From Burkholderia sp. Ac-20365 (lineage in GTDB: Bacteria; Pseudomonadota; Gammaproteobacteria; Burkholderiales; Burkholderiaceae), in assembly GCF_017104715.1 (NCBI RefSeq), contig NZ_JAAGPI010000011.1:186001-250000 (forward strand): DNA of 64,000 nucleotides, read 5' to 3'. The notes beneath the pieces were generated by a model. It saw nothing but the letters and a program-made list of their open reading frames with translations, searched no databases and had not been told where the DNA came from. The position numbers and the translations under genes are program-made. Below are positions 24,210 to 33,864 of the stretch, one piece after another; within the stretch, counting starts at the first letter, position 1, and every line of letters begins with the position of its first letter.

Positions 24210-25385
24210 TTACTGGCTCAGATACGTAAACTTCCCGCCTTTGATAATCCCCATCACGCTCGCCCGCTGATCGAGGCCGACGTGATCCTTCGCGCTCGTA
24301 TTTACGACGCCGTTCGGCACCACCAGTTCATGTGCGTGTTCCAGCTCCGTGCGCAGCGCCGCGCGAAACTCCGGCGTGCCCGGCTGTGCCGTCTTCAGCG
24401 CGCGCGCAACCGCATCCTGCAGGCGCGGATAAACACCCGCCGCATCGCCCGCAAATTGCGTGACCGAGTTCGGGCCGTACTGCGCTTCATACGCATTGAC
24501 GAACGCGAGCGCCGCCTTTTTCGCCGGATGATCGGCAGGCAGCGTGCGTGCGACGACGACCGGCTGCGTCGGGAACAGTGTGCCTTCGACATCCTTGCCG
24601 CCGAGCTTGATGAACTCGGGCGTCGCAATCCCGTGCGTCTGATAGATCGCGCCTTTGTAGCCGCGCTCGACCAGCGTGCGCTGCGGCAGCACAGTCGGCG
24701 TGCCCGCGCCTGCGATCAGCACGGCATCCGGCTTCGCGGCGATCAGCTTCAGCACCTGGCCCGTGACGCTCGCATCGGTGCGATTGAAGCGCTCCGTCGC
24801 GACGATCTGGATGTGGCGCAGCGCGGCGAACTTCGTGAACTCGTTGAGCCAGCTGTCGCCGTAGCTGTCCGCAAAGCCGATGAAGCCGACCGTCCTGATG
24901 TTGTGATTCGACATGTAGCGCGTCATCACGTCGGCCATCGCGCTATCCGTCTGCGCCATCTTGAAGGCCCAGACCTTCTTGCCTTCCTGCGGTTCGACCA
25001 CGCTCGCCGAGCCGATCAGCGTGATCATCGGCGTCTGGCTTTCGGCGACGGGATCGAGCGCGGCCATCGCCGCGGGCGTGATGTTCGGGCCGACAATTAC
25101 GTCGACGTGATCTTCATTGATCAGCTTGCGGATGTTCTTGACCGCGTTGCCGGGGTCGGAGCCGTCGTCGAGGATGATGTACTGCGCGTTCTGACCCGCG
25201 ATCGTCTTCGGCCACATCAGCATCGCGTTCTTGCTGGTGATGCCGATTGCGGCAGCGGGGCCGGTGCTCGACAGATCGATGCCGACCTTGATGTCCGCGT
25301 GCGCGGCGGCGGCGGCAAAGCAGAGCGCGCCGAGTGCGGCGGCGCGCGTCAGGACGCGTTTGAATTTGTTCTTGTGCGACGACAT
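24210..25385 (-). CDS. ABC transporter substrate-binding protein, branched-chain amino-acid (Leu/Ile/Val) family
   Basis: 391 residues with a signal peptide (1-30, ending AAAHADI). The periplasmic-binding family 6 domain begins IKVGIDLSSTGPAAAIG and includes DDGSDPGNAVKNIRKLI, IVGPNITPAAMAAL and GFIGFADSYGDSWLNEF. The ligand could be an amino acid or an aromatic or amide compound. No permease genes accompany it. It sits between the TPR gene and cysB; a link to sulfur nutrition is only a positional hint. Confidence 0.92.
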   Translation of the reverse strand: MSSHKNKFKRVLTRAAALGALCFAAAAAHADIKVGIDLSSTGPAAAIGITSKNAMLMWPKTIAGQNAQYIILDDGSDPGNAVKNIRKLINEDHVDVIVGPNITPAAMAALDPVAESQTPMITLIGSASVVEPQEGKKVWAFKMAQTDSAMADVMTRYMSNHNIRTVGFIGFADSYGDSWLNEFTKFAALRHIQIVATERFNRTDASVTGQVLKLIAAKPDAVLIAGAGTPTVLPQRTLVERGYKGAIYQTHGIATPEFIKLGGKDVEGTLFPTQPVVVARTLPADHPAKKAALAFVNAYEAQYGPNSVTQFAGDAAGVYPRLQDAVARALKTAQPGTPEFRAALRTELEHAHELVVPNGVVNTSAKDHVGLDQRASVMGIIKGGKFTYLSQ

Positions 25386-25452
25386 GCGAAAGATCTCCTG
25401 GCGGATAGCGTGGCCGATGTGATAGCTGATCAGTTATACCGGTTCAAAAACC

Positions 25453-26394
25453 TCAAAGCTCATACGTTTCGTGATCGCCCTTGAGCGCCTGCTCGATCAG
25501 CTTGCGATTCATGTTCGGCGACAGCAGTTCGACGAGCGTATACACATAGCTGCGCAGATACGCGCCCTGCTTGAGGGCGACGCGCGTCACGTTGCTGCCG
25601 AACAGATGCCCGACGGGCATCGCGCGCAGATGGCGGTCGCGCTCGGCGTTGAACGCGATGTCGGCCATGATGCCGACGCCCAGCCCCAGTTCGACATAGG
25701 TCTTGATCACGTCGGCGTCGATTGCTTCGAGCACGATGTCGGGATGCAGGCCGCGCAAACGGAACGCTTCGTTGATCTTGGTGCGGCCGGCGAACGCGTT
25801 GTCGTACGTAATCAGCGGATATTGGGTCAGATCGTCCAGCGACAGCTGCTTGCGCTCCAGCAGCGGATGATCGGCAGGCATCACGGCTAAATGGTGCCAG
25901 GTGAAGCAGGGCAGCGACACCAGTTCCTTATAGGTAGAGATCGCTTCCGTCGCGATCGCCACGTCGGCCTGATCGTGCAGCACCAGTTCGGCGACCTGAG
26001 TCGGGCTGCCTTGCAGAATCGAAAGGTGCACCTTCGGGAAGCGCTTCTTGAACTCGGCGATGGCGGCAGGCAGCGAGTAGCGCGCCTGCGTGTGCGTCGC
26101 GGCGATCACCAGATTGCCCTGATCCTGCGCCGCGTAATCTTTACCGACCCGCTTGAGGCTCTCAACCTCCTGAAGAATCCGTTCGACTGAAGCCAGGATG
26201 ATCCGTCCCGGTTCCGTCAGCGAGCGCACCCGTTTGCCGTGCCGCGTGAAGATTTCGACGCCCAGTTCATCTTCCAGCTCGATGATCGCCTTCGAGACGC
26301 CCGGCTGGCTTGTATACAGTGCCTTGGCGGCTTCCGTCAGGTTGAAGTTCTGGCGGACGGCCTCACGCACGAAGCGGAACTGATGCAGGTTCAT
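25453..26394 (-). CDS. cysB: LysR-type regulator CysB
   Basis: 313 residues, close to the length of known CysB. The N-terminal helix-turn-helix reads LTEAAKALYTSQPGVSKAII, and the effector domain contains IAATHTQARYSLP, as in CysB/Cbl proteins that sense O- or N-acetylserine. It is divergent from cysI across a 231-bp AT-rich gap, the classic setting for control of sulfate reduction. Confidence 0.95.
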   Translation of the reverse strand: MNLHQFRFVREAVRQNFNLTEAAKALYTSQPGVSKAIIELEDELGVEIFTRHGKRVRSLTEPGRIILASVERILQEVESLKRVGKDYAAQDQGNLVIAATHTQARYSLPAAIAEFKKRFPKVHLSILQGSPTQVAELVLHDQADVAIATEAISTYKELVSLPCFTWHHLAVMPADHPLLERKQLSLDDLTQYPLITYDNAFAGRTKINEAFRLRGLHPDIVLEAIDADVIKTYVELGLGVGIMADIAFNAERDRHLRAMPVGHLFGSNVTRVALKQGAYLRSYVYTLVELLSPNMNRKLIEQALKGDHETYEL

Positions 26395-26625
26395 ATATAA
26401 CCTCGCCGCATATCAAAAGAATTTTTTAGTCGTTTGAAATATAAGGCGAGTTTATTACGATTTGTCCAGTTTTTCCAATATGGATATCTGTTTTTGTCAT
26501 TAGCAAATGAGTGATGCGTCTAAACGGCTGGTCGCCGTTGCACTCAAAGCTGACTGACGAAGACGAAAGCGCGGCGTAACCGGAACGCCGCGTCGTGTGA
26601 GACGAACAAACCCTGGGGTCCCCGA
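26395..26625. promoter_or_regulatory. Divergent cysB-cysI control region
   Basis: 231 bp between diverging genes. Bases 26395-26510 are conspicuously AT-rich for this genome, with runs such as AGAATTTTTTAG and GATATCTGTTTTTG. CysB sites are poorly defined, so no exact operator is marked. The sulfate-assimilation promoter is expected here. Confidence 0.6.
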
Positions 26626-28305
26626 ATGTACCAATACGATCAGTACGACCAGACCATCGTCGACGAACGCGTCGCGCAATATGCCGACCAGGTTCGCCGC
26701 CGCCTGTCGGGCGAATTGAGCGAAGAAGAGTTCCGTCCGCTGCGCCTGCAGAATGGCCTGTACATGCAGCGCCATGCTTACATGCACCGCATCGCGATTC
26801 CGTACGGCAACCTGCGCAGCGACCAGTTGCGCATGCTCGCGACCATCGCGCGCGAGCATGACCGTGGCTACGGTCATTTCTCGACGCGCTCGAACATCCA
26901 GTACAACTGGATCCAGCTCGAAGAAACGCCGGAAATCCTCCGCAAGCTCGCGTCCGTCCAGATGCACGGCATCCAGACGTCGGGCAACTGTATCCGTAAC
27001 ATCACGGCCGATCAATTCGCGGGCGTCGCGCCCGACGAAATCGTCGATCCGCGTCCGTGGGCGGAAATCATGCGCCAATGGTCGACGTTCCACCCGGAAT
27101 TCGCATGGCTGCCGCGCAAGTTCAAGATCGCCGTGTCGGGCACGAAGGAAGACCGCGCAGCGGTGCAGATTCACGACCTCGGCGTCTATCTGAAGAAGAA
27201 CGACGCGGGTGAAGTGGTCGCCAGCATTCTCGCGGGCGGCGGCCTGGGCCGCACGCCGATCATCGGCGCGATCATCAAGGAAGACCTGCCCTGGCAGCAT
27301 CTGCTGACGTACTGCGAAGCCGTGCTGCGCGTGTATAACCGCTACGGCCGCCGCGACAACCTGTACAAGGCGCGTATCAAGATTCTCGTGAAGGCGCTGT
27401 CGCCCGCGAAGTTCGCGCAACAGGTCGACGAGGAATGGCAACACCTGAAGGACGGTCCGTCGACGCTGACGGAAGCGGAAGTTGCGCGCGTGTCGCAGTA
27501 CTTCCAACCGCCTGCGTACGAAAAGCTGCCGGATACGGACGCATCGTTCGAAAAGCATCTGCTCGAAAGCAAGCCGTTCGCACGCTGGGTCGAGCGCAAT
27601 GTGCGCCCGCACCGTGTGTCGGGTTACTCGTCGGTGACGATTTCGCTGAAGCCGCGCGACATCGCGCCGGGCGACGCAACCGATGCGCAGATGGCCGCCG
27701 TCGCCGATTGGGCTGACGAATACTCGCTCGGCGAAATCCGCGTGTCGCACGAACAGAACCTGATTCTCGCGAACGTGAAGAAGCGCGATCTGTACGCGCT
27801 GTGGGAAAAGGCGAAGGCACAAGGTTTCGCGACGCCGAACGTCGGCTTGCTGACCGACATCATCGCGTGCCCGGGCGGCGATTTCTGCTCGCTCGCGAAT
27901 GCGAAGTCGATTCCGATTGCCCAGGCCATTCAGGAACGTTTCGACAACGCCGACTTCGTGTACGACCTCGGCGACCTGTCGCTGAACATCTCGGGTTGCA
28001 TGAACTCGTGCGGTCACCATCACGTCGGCAACATCGGCGTGCTGGGCGTGGATAAGGACGGCTCCGAGTGGTATCAGGTGTCGCTCGGCGGCGAACAGGG
28101 CACGGGTCATGAAGGCGCGAAGCTCGGCCGCGTGATCGGCCCGTCGTTCTCGGCGGAAGAAATGCCGGACGTGGTGTCGAAGGTGATCGATACGTTCGTC
28201 GAACACCGTATCGACGGCGAACGCTTCATCGACACCTACAACCGCATCGGCCTCACGCCGTTCAAGGAACGCGTGTACGCATCGCGTCAACCGGCTCACG
28301 CGTAA
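26626..28305 (+). CDS. cysI: Sulfite (or nitrite/sulfite-type) reductase hemoprotein
   Basis: 559 residues. It has two ferredoxin-like half domains and the siroheme/4Fe-4S ligand cysteines CPGGDFC (about 420-426) and CMNSC (about 460-464). It reduces sulfite to sulfide in the cytoplasm. No flavoprotein CysJ is nearby, so the electron donor may be ferredoxin or a flavoprotein elsewhere. It is first in the co-directional cys cluster and divergent from cysB. Confidence 0.96.
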   Translation: MYQYDQYDQTIVDERVAQYADQVRRRLSGELSEEEFRPLRLQNGLYMQRHAYMHRIAIPYGNLRSDQLRMLATIAREHDRGYGHFSTRSNIQYNWIQLEETPEILRKLASVQMHGIQTSGNCIRNITADQFAGVAPDEIVDPRPWAEIMRQWSTFHPEFAWLPRKFKIAVSGTKEDRAAVQIHDLGVYLKKNDAGEVVASILAGGGLGRTPIIGAIIKEDLPWQHLLTYCEAVLRVYNRYGRRDNLYKARIKILVKALSPAKFAQQVDEEWQHLKDGPSTLTEAEVARVSQYFQPPAYEKLPDTDASFEKHLLESKPFARWVERNVRPHRVSGYSSVTISLKPRDIAPGDATDAQMAAVADWADEYSLGEIRVSHEQNLILANVKKRDLYALWEKAKAQGFATPNVGLLTDIIACPGGDFCSLANAKSIPIAQAIQERFDNADFVYDLGDLSLNISGCMNSCGHHHVGNIGVLGVDKDGSEWYQVSLGGEQGTGHEGAKLGRVIGPSFSAEEMPDVVSKVIDTFVEHRIDGERFIDTYNRIGLTPFKERVYASRQPAHA

Positions 28306-28324
28306 CGGGAACAAGGATTAGCAG

Positions 28325-28867
28325 ATGGCATCGATTATCAAGGACCGCGCAATCGTCGAAGACGACTTCACGGTAATCCGCGCAGCCGAAGACGGCGCGC
28401 TGCCCGCAGTCGCTGAGTTGCCCGCAGGCAAGATCATTGTTCCGTTCGCGTTCTGGCAAGCCGAACGTGATGCGCTGACGGCATCGCGCAGCGCGCAGGA
28501 AATCGGCGTGTGGCTCGCACCGGACAGCGAACCCGCTGACATCGTCGCGGACTTCGACAAGATCGCGCTGATCGCAGTGGACTTCCCGGTGTTCCGCGAT
28601 GGCCGCGGCTACAGCACCGCGCGTCTGCTGCGCGAGCGCTACGGCTACAAGGGCGAAATCCGCGCGATCGGCGATGTGCTGCGCGACCAGCTGCGTTTTT
28701 ATGAGCGCTGCGGCTTCAACGCATACGCACTGCGTGCCGACAAGGACTTCAACGACGCGCTCAACGCATTCACCGAATTCACTGTGCAGTATCAAGGTGC
28801 GTTCGACGATCCTTCGCCACTCTTCCGTCGTCGCGAAGCAGCGGCTGCGCAAAAGGCGTCGGTATGA
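28325..28867 (+). CDS. DUF934 protein of the sulfate-reduction operon
   Basis: 180 residues with the family core VDFPVFRDGRGYSTARLLRE followed by AIGDVLRDQLRFYERCGFNA. DUF934 proteins regularly lie between the sulfite reductase and cysH in beta-proteobacteria, and a role as electron-transfer or assembly partner is only proposed. The gene starts 19 bp after cysI and overlaps cysH by four bases. Confidence 0.92.
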   Translation: MASIIKDRAIVEDDFTVIRAAEDGALPAVAELPAGKIIVPFAFWQAERDALTASRSAQEIGVWLAPDSEPADIVADFDKIALIAVDFPVFRDGRGYSTARLLRERYGYKGEIRAIGDVLRDQLRFYERCGFNAYALRADKDFNDALNAFTEFTVQYQGAFDDPSPLFRRREAAAAQKASV

Positions 28868-29610
28868 CTTCGCAAGCCGACATCACGCCTGAGCTTCAGG
28901 CGAAGATCGAACGTCTCGATGCGTTGCTCGATTCGATCGGGCAGCGTCACGAGAAGGTCAAGTTCGCGAGCAGCCTCGCAGCGGAAGACATGCTGCTCAC
29001 GCACGCGATCCTGTCGCGCGGCGTGAAGATCGGCATCTTCTCGCTGAACACAGGCCGCTTGCACGCGGAAACGCTCGGCATGCTCGATCGCGTGCAGGAA
29101 CGGTATGGCTACGCGATCGAGCAGTTTCATCCGCAGGCGGATGCCGTCGACGAATACGTCAAGCAGCACGGCCTGAATGCGTTCTACGAAAGCATCGATC
29201 TGCGCAAGCGTTGCTGCGAAATCCGCAAGGTCGAGCCGCTGAACCGCGCGCTGTCGGATGTTGGCGCGTGGGTTACGGGCCAGCGTCGCGAGCAGTCAGT
29301 GACGCGCGCGGAGCTGCACGAGGAAGAGCAGGATCACGGACGCAACATCGCCAAGTACAACCCGCTCGCGGACTGGACGGAAGCCGATGTGTGGGCGTAC
29401 CTCAAGGCGTTCGACGTGCCCGTGAATCCGCTGCATGCGCGCGGCTATCCGAGCATCGGTTGCGAGCCGTGTACGCGCGCCGTGCGCCCCGGCGAAGACA
29501 GCCGGGCAGGGCGCTGGTGGTGGGAATCCCGCGATACGAAGGAATGCGGGCTGCACATCACGACGATCCCTGTCACGGTGATTTCGGAGAACGCGTCTCC
29601 GCTCCACTGA
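28864..29610 (+). CDS. cysH: Adenylylsulfate (APS-type) reductase
   Basis: 248 residues. It keeps the two cysteine pairs that bind a 4Fe-4S cluster in APS-reducing enzymes (Cys117-Cys118 and Cys200/Cys203 in GCEPC) and the catalytic Cys228 in KECGLH. This cluster points to APS rather than PAPS as substrate and agrees with the lack of a CysC kinase domain downstream. It reduces activated sulfate to sulfite using thioredoxin. Confidence 0.95.
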   Translation: MTSQADITPELQAKIERLDALLDSIGQRHEKVKFASSLAAEDMLLTHAILSRGVKIGIFSLNTGRLHAETLGMLDRVQERYGYAIEQFHPQADAVDEYVKQHGLNAFYESIDLRKRCCEIRKVEPLNRALSDVGAWVTGQRREQSVTRAELHEEEQDHGRNIAKYNPLADWTEADVWAYLKAFDVPVNPLHARGYPSIGCEPCTRAVRPGEDSRAGRWWWESRDTKECGLHITTIPVTVISENASPLH

Positions 29611-29712
29611 GCCGCACGCGAACGCAGAAGCAGATTTCGATTGAATCTTCTCGTGTCGCACACATCTGGTGAGAACCCGATCATGCGACACGAACCAACG
29701 AAGGACCTGAAC

Positions 29713-30675
29713 ATGAGCACGACGCTCGATTCCACTGTCAACGCACCGCTGAACGTCACGGCGAACCGCATGGACCACCTCGACTGGCTCGAAGCCGAGT
29801 CGATCCACATCCTGCGCGAACTGGTTGCCGAGTGCAGCAAGCCCGCGCTGCTGTTTTCGGGCGGCAAGGATTCCGTCGTCGTGCTGGCGCTCGCGCTGAA
29901 GGCATTCGGCCTCGGTGCGAACCGCAAGACGCAGCTGCCGTTCCCGCTCGTGCATATCGACACGGGCCATAACTACGACGAAGTGATCGACTTCCGCGAT
30001 CGTCGTGCGAAGGAAATCGGCGCTGAACTCGTGGTTGGCCACGTGGAAGATTCGATCAGGAAAGGCACCGTGCGTCTGCGCCGCGAAACGGATTCGCGCA
30101 ACGCCGCGCAAGCTGTGACGCTGCTCGAAACCATCGAGCAATACGGCTACACGGCGATGATCGGCGGTGCACGCCGCGACGAAGAAAAGGCGCGTGCGAA
30201 AGAGCGCATTTTCTCGTTCCGCGACGAGTTCGGCCAGTGGGATCCGAAGGCGCAACGCCCGGAACTGTGGAGCCTGTACAACGCGCGTCTGCATCAGGGC
30301 GAGCATCTGCGCGTGTTCCCGATCTCGAACTGGACGGAACTCGACGTGTGGCAATACATCGCGCGCGAAAACCTCGAACTGCCGTCCATCTACTACGCGC
30401 ACAAGCGCGAGATCGTGCGCCGTAACGGTCTGCTCGTGCCTGTCACGCCGATCACCCCGATGCGCGAAGGCGAGACCAGCGAAGAAGCGCTGGTGCGCTT
30501 CCGTACGGTGGGCGATATCAGCTGCACGTGCCCCGTCGAAAGCGATGCGGACGATGTGGAAAAGATCATCGCTGAAACCGCCGTGACGGAAATCACGGAA
30601 CGCGGCGCGACGCGTATGGACGACCAGACGTCGGAAGCGGCGATGGAACAGCGCAAGAAGCAAGGTTATTTCTAA
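29713..30675 (+). CDS. cysD: Sulfate adenylyltransferase small subunit
   Basis: 320 residues from ATG 29713, chosen because GAAGGA precedes it; upstream in-frame starts add non-conserved sequence. The PP-loop ALLFSGGKDSVVVLALAL binds ATP, followed by HIDTGHNYDEVIDFRD. With CysN it makes APS from sulfate and ATP. It precedes cysN by 25 bp. Confidence 0.96.
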   Translation: MSTTLDSTVNAPLNVTANRMDHLDWLEAESIHILRELVAECSKPALLFSGGKDSVVVLALALKAFGLGANRKTQLPFPLVHIDTGHNYDEVIDFRDRRAKEIGAELVVGHVEDSIRKGTVRLRRETDSRNAAQAVTLLETIEQYGYTAMIGGARRDEEKARAKERIFSFRDEFGQWDPKAQRPELWSLYNARLHQGEHLRVFPISNWTELDVWQYIARENLELPSIYYAHKREIVRRNGLLVPVTPITPMREGETSEEALVRFRTVGDISCTCPVESDADDVEKIIAETAVTEITERGATRMDDQTSEAAMEQRKKQGYF

Positions 30676-30700
30676 AGAGCACGCAGAGGAAAGAGTCACT

Positions 30701-32017
30701 ATGAGCACCACGCATCAACCTGAAGACCTCGGCGTGCTTCGTTTCATCACAGCTGGCAGCGTCGACGACGGCAAGAGCACGCTGATCGGCCGCCTGCTGT
30801 ACGACAGCAAGGCTGTGCTGTCGGATCAACTGTCGGCGCTGTCGCGCGCGAAGAACAAGCGTACGGTCGGCGACGAAATCGATCTGTCGCTGCTGACGGA
30901 CGGCCTCGAAGCCGAGCGCGAGCAAGGCATCACGATCGACGTCGCGTATCGCTACTTCGCGACTGCAAAGCGCAAGTTCATCATCGCCGACACGCCGGGC
31001 CACGAGCAGTACACGCGCAACATGGTGACGGGCGCATCGACGGCGCATGCCGCGATCATTCTCGTCGACGCCACGCGCGTCACGTTCGAAGACGGCGTTG
31101 CGCAACTGCTGCCGCAGACCAAGCGTCACAGCGCGATCGTCAAGCTGCTCGGCTTGCAGCATGTGATCGTCGCAATCAACAAGATGGACCTCGTCGAATA
31201 CAGCGAAGCGCGCTTCAACGAAATCCGCGACGCGTATGTCACGCTGGCTCGCCGGTTGGGTCTGAGCGATGTGCGCTTCGTGCCGGTGTCGGCCCTGAAG
31301 GGCGACAACATCGTCACGGCCAGCGAGCGCATGGCGTGGTATGCGGGCGAGCCGCTGCTCGACGTGCTCGAAGCACTGCCCGTCGATACGGCATCGCATG
31401 AAGCGCTGCGTTTCCCGGTTCAGTGGGTGGCGCGCCAGGACGGCAGCCAGGCCGACGATTTCCGCGGCTACATGGGCCGTGTCGAATCGGGCGAAGTGAA
31501 GCTCGGCGATGCGATCACGGTGCTGCCGGCGAACCGTCAGGCTACGGTTGCTGAAATCATTGCACCCGTGCCGGGCGGCACGGCACAAGTGGACCGCGCA
31601 TTCGCGGGCCAGACGGTGACGATCCGCCTCGCGGAAGACGTCGACGTGTCGCGCGGCGATACGTTCGTGCACGCGAGCGCGGCTGTGCAACCGGCGAAGA
31701 AGCTCGAAGCAGACTTGTGCTGGTTCGACGAAACGCCGCTGTCGACGGCTCGCAAGTATCTGCTGAAGCAGACCACCAACACGGTGTTCGCGCGTGTCGG
31801 CGGCATCCAGCAGGTGCTCGACGTGCATACGCTGTCGCACGCGACCGACCGTCACGAACTGGCGATGAACGATATCGGCCGCGTGTCGCTGACGCTGCAA
31901 AAGCCGATCGTCGCCGACGAGTACGACACGCATCCGGGTACGGGCGCTTTCGTGCTGATCGACGAAGCGACGCATCACACGGTCGCGGCCGGCATGATCC
32001 GTTCGGTTTCCGCCTGA
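30701..32017 (+). CDS. cysN: Sulfate adenylyltransferase large subunit (GTPase)
   Basis: 438 residues of translation-factor-like GTPase: P-loop GSVDDGKSTLIGRLL, G3 DTPGHEQYT, G4 NKMD, then two beta-barrel domains. GTP hydrolysis drives APS formation by CysD. It is not fused to CysC (APS kinase), in keeping with the APS-type CysH. Confidence 0.96.
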   Translation: MSTTHQPEDLGVLRFITAGSVDDGKSTLIGRLLYDSKAVLSDQLSALSRAKNKRTVGDEIDLSLLTDGLEAEREQGITIDVAYRYFATAKRKFIIADTPGHEQYTRNMVTGASTAHAAIILVDATRVTFEDGVAQLLPQTKRHSAIVKLLGLQHVIVAINKMDLVEYSEARFNEIRDAYVTLARRLGLSDVRFVPVSALKGDNIVTASERMAWYAGEPLLDVLEALPVDTASHEALRFPVQWVARQDGSQADDFRGYMGRVESGEVKLGDAITVLPANRQATVAEIIAPVPGGTAQVDRAFAGQTVTIRLAEDVDVSRGDTFVHASAAVQPAKKLEADLCWFDETPLSTARKYLLKQTTNTVFARVGGIQQVLDVHTLSHATDRHELAMNDIGRVSLTLQKPIVADEYDTHPGTGAFVLIDEATHHTVAAGMIRSVSA

Positions 32018-32046
32018 AATCCCGAAGCGGACGGAGCGAGAAGCAC

Positions 32047-32817
32047 ATGGGCAAGGTGTATCTGATTGGCGCGGGGCCAGGCGCAGCGGACCTGATCACG
32101 GTTCGCGGCGCACGGCTGCTCGGGCTTGCCGACGTCGTGCTGCACGACGCGCTGGTCGAGCCGGCCATGCTCGACTACGCGCCGCACGCGCGCAAGATTG
32201 CTGTCGGCAAGCGCTGCGGCCAGCGTTCGACGGCGCAGCACTTCATCAACAAGCAGATCGTCGATGCCGCGCGCGAGCACGGCGTTGTCGTGCGTTTGAA
32301 GGGTGGCGACCCGATGCTGTTCGGCCGCGCCGATGAAGAGATGCGTGCGCTGGAAGCGGCGGGTATCGAGTATGAAATCGTGCCCGGCATCACGGCGGCA
32401 TTGGCGAGTGCGGCATCGCTGCGGCGTTCGCTGACGCTGCGTGGCGTGTCGCGCAGCGTTGCGCTCGCGACGCACAGCCGCGCACCCGATTCCGCCGAGA
32501 TCCGCGAGCAGGTGAACGCGGATTCGCTGGTGTTCTACATGGGCCGCGACAGCGCGCCCGAGATCGCGCAGCAACTGATCGATGCGGGTCGTGCGGGCTC
32601 GACGCCGGTGGCGATCGTGGAAGCGTGTTCGACGCCGCGTGAGCGCATGTTGACGCTGACGCTCGATGGTCTCGCAGCGGGCGATGCGCAACATTGGCTC
32701 GACGCGTCGCAGCCTTCGCTGCTGATGATCGGTGACGCGTTTGCCGAGCGGGTTGTGAGCGGGCAGGGCGATGCTGAAGCCGAATCGAATGTAGAGACGG
32801 CATTGCGCGTGGCTTGA
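32047..32817 (+). CDS. cobA: Uroporphyrinogen-III C-methyltransferase
   Basis: 256 residues from ATG 32047 (MGKVYLIGAGPGAADLITVR). It has the SAM-dependent tetrapyrrole methylase motifs GAGPGAADLITVRGARLL and RLKGGDPMLFGRADEE. It makes precorrin-2 for siroheme, the cofactor of the sulfite reductase in this operon. A CysG-type dehydrogenase/chelatase fusion is absent. A CbiX-type chelatase gene lies 3 kb away, past the beta-lactamase and the repeat/IS region. Confidence 0.93.
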   Translation: MGKVYLIGAGPGAADLITVRGARLLGLADVVLHDALVEPAMLDYAPHARKIAVGKRCGQRSTAQHFINKQIVDAAREHGVVVRLKGGDPMLFGRADEEMRALEAAGIEYEIVPGITAALASAASLRRSLTLRGVSRSVALATHSRAPDSAEIREQVNADSLVFYMGRDSAPEIAQQLIDAGRAGSTPVAIVEACSTPRERMLTLTLDGLAAGDAQHWLDASQPSLLMIGDAFAERVVSGQGDAEAESNVETALRVA

Positions 32818-32840
32818 GCCTATACGTCGTTGTTCTTGAG

Positions 32841-32884
32841 ATCGGCCGCATTCGTGCAAGCGAGTGCGGCCGATTCGCTTTTGT
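32841..32884 (+). terminator. Rho-independent terminator of the cys operon
   Basis: Stem ATCGGCCGCATTCG with its near-exact complement (one G-T pair) around TGCAAG, followed by TTCGCTTTT. It lies 23 bases after the methyltransferase stop. Confidence 0.85.
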
Positions 32885-32967
32885 GCTTCTGAGTAAGTGG
32901 GCGTTGAAGAGGGCGGGCATGAGCGTTGCGTTAAGATTGCCTTTCGCTTTGCATTCAGCGGTACTAC

Positions 32968-33864
32968 ATGGCTTATTCTTCTTTGCGTCGTTCCTTGCTG
33001 ATTGCGCTTGCTGCCGGTCCTGTGATTGGTGTGCGTGCGCAGCCGGCTTCATCTGTGTCGATCAATCTCGCTGCGCAGGAGCGGTTTCAGAAGCTCGAAT
33101 TGAGGAGCGGTGGACGTCTGGGCGTCGCCGCGCTCAATACGGCTGATGGTTCTTTCGTGGGCTATCGCGAGTCCGAACGCTTTCCGATGTGCAGTACTTT
33201 CAAGCTCGTGGCCGTTGCGTTGATACTCAAGCGCAGTATGGCCGAGCGTGGACTGCTCGACGAGCGAGTGCGGTTTCAGGAGGCTGAACTCGTGGCCAAT
33301 TCGCCTGTTACGCGGCGCCATGTGGGCGAGGGCATGACGATCGGTGAACTTTGCGCGGCGGCGTTGCAGCACAGTGACAATACGGCCGCTAATTTGTTGC
33401 TGACAGCGCTTGGTGGGCCTGAAGTGTTGAACGAGTTTGCCAATTCGATTGGCGATACGTGGTTCGATCTCGTGCGTAACGAAACTGATCTGAACGCGTC
33501 CGTTCCTGGCGATATGCGCGATACCACGACGCCGCGGGCGATGATGCTCGATGTGCAGAAGTTTCTGTTGACTGATGATGTGCTTGGTCCGCAGCAGCGC
33601 GATCTTCTCTCAGCATGGATGCTTGGGAATATGACGGGTGCTACGCGGATTCGGGCTGCCGTGCCCTCAGCGGGGTGGCGGGTCGCCGACAAGACAGGCA
33701 GCGGGGATTACGGCACGGCTAACGATGTGGCAGTTGTTTATCCGCCTTCGGCGGCGCCTCTTGTTGTGGCTATCTATTTCACTGGCGTGATGCCTAAAGA
33801 GACTTTGCCTCGTGATGAGGTTGTTGTTGATGTGGCTCGGGTTTTGTTTGATGTGATGAGGTGA
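32968..33864 (+). CDS. Class A beta-lactamase
   Basis: 298 residues with a signal peptide (1-25, ending GVRAQ). All class A landmarks are present: CSTFK (active Ser70, Lys73), HSDN (Ser130), the omega-loop Glu166 in NETDLN, and DKTGSGDYG (Lys234). Position 167 is Thr rather than the usual Pro. A Cys precedes Ser70, but Gly stands at 238, so the Cys69-Cys238 bridge of carbapenemases is absent. No adjacent LysR regulator (PenR type) is seen. Codon use is G+T-shifted, like other genes left of a repeat element. Confidence 0.93.
   Translation: MAYSSLRRSLLIALAAGPVIGVRAQPASSVSINLAAQERFQKLELRSGGRLGVAALNTADGSFVGYRESERFPMCSTFKLVAVALILKRSMAERGLLDERVRFQEAELVANSPVTRRHVGEGMTIGELCAAALQHSDNTAANLLLTALGGPEVLNEFANSIGDTWFDLVRNETDLNASVPGDMRDTTTPRAMMLDVQKFLLTDDVLGPQQRDLLSAWMLGNMTGATRIRAAVPSAGWRVADKTGSGDYGTANDVAVVYPPSAAPLVVAIYFTGVMPKETLPRDEVVVDVARVLFDVMR

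Noticed and set aside
32968..33864. Carbapenemase of the KPC/SME type
   Set aside because: The Cys before Ser70 is present, but the partner Cys238 is Gly (KTGSGDYG), so the defining disulfide cannot form.
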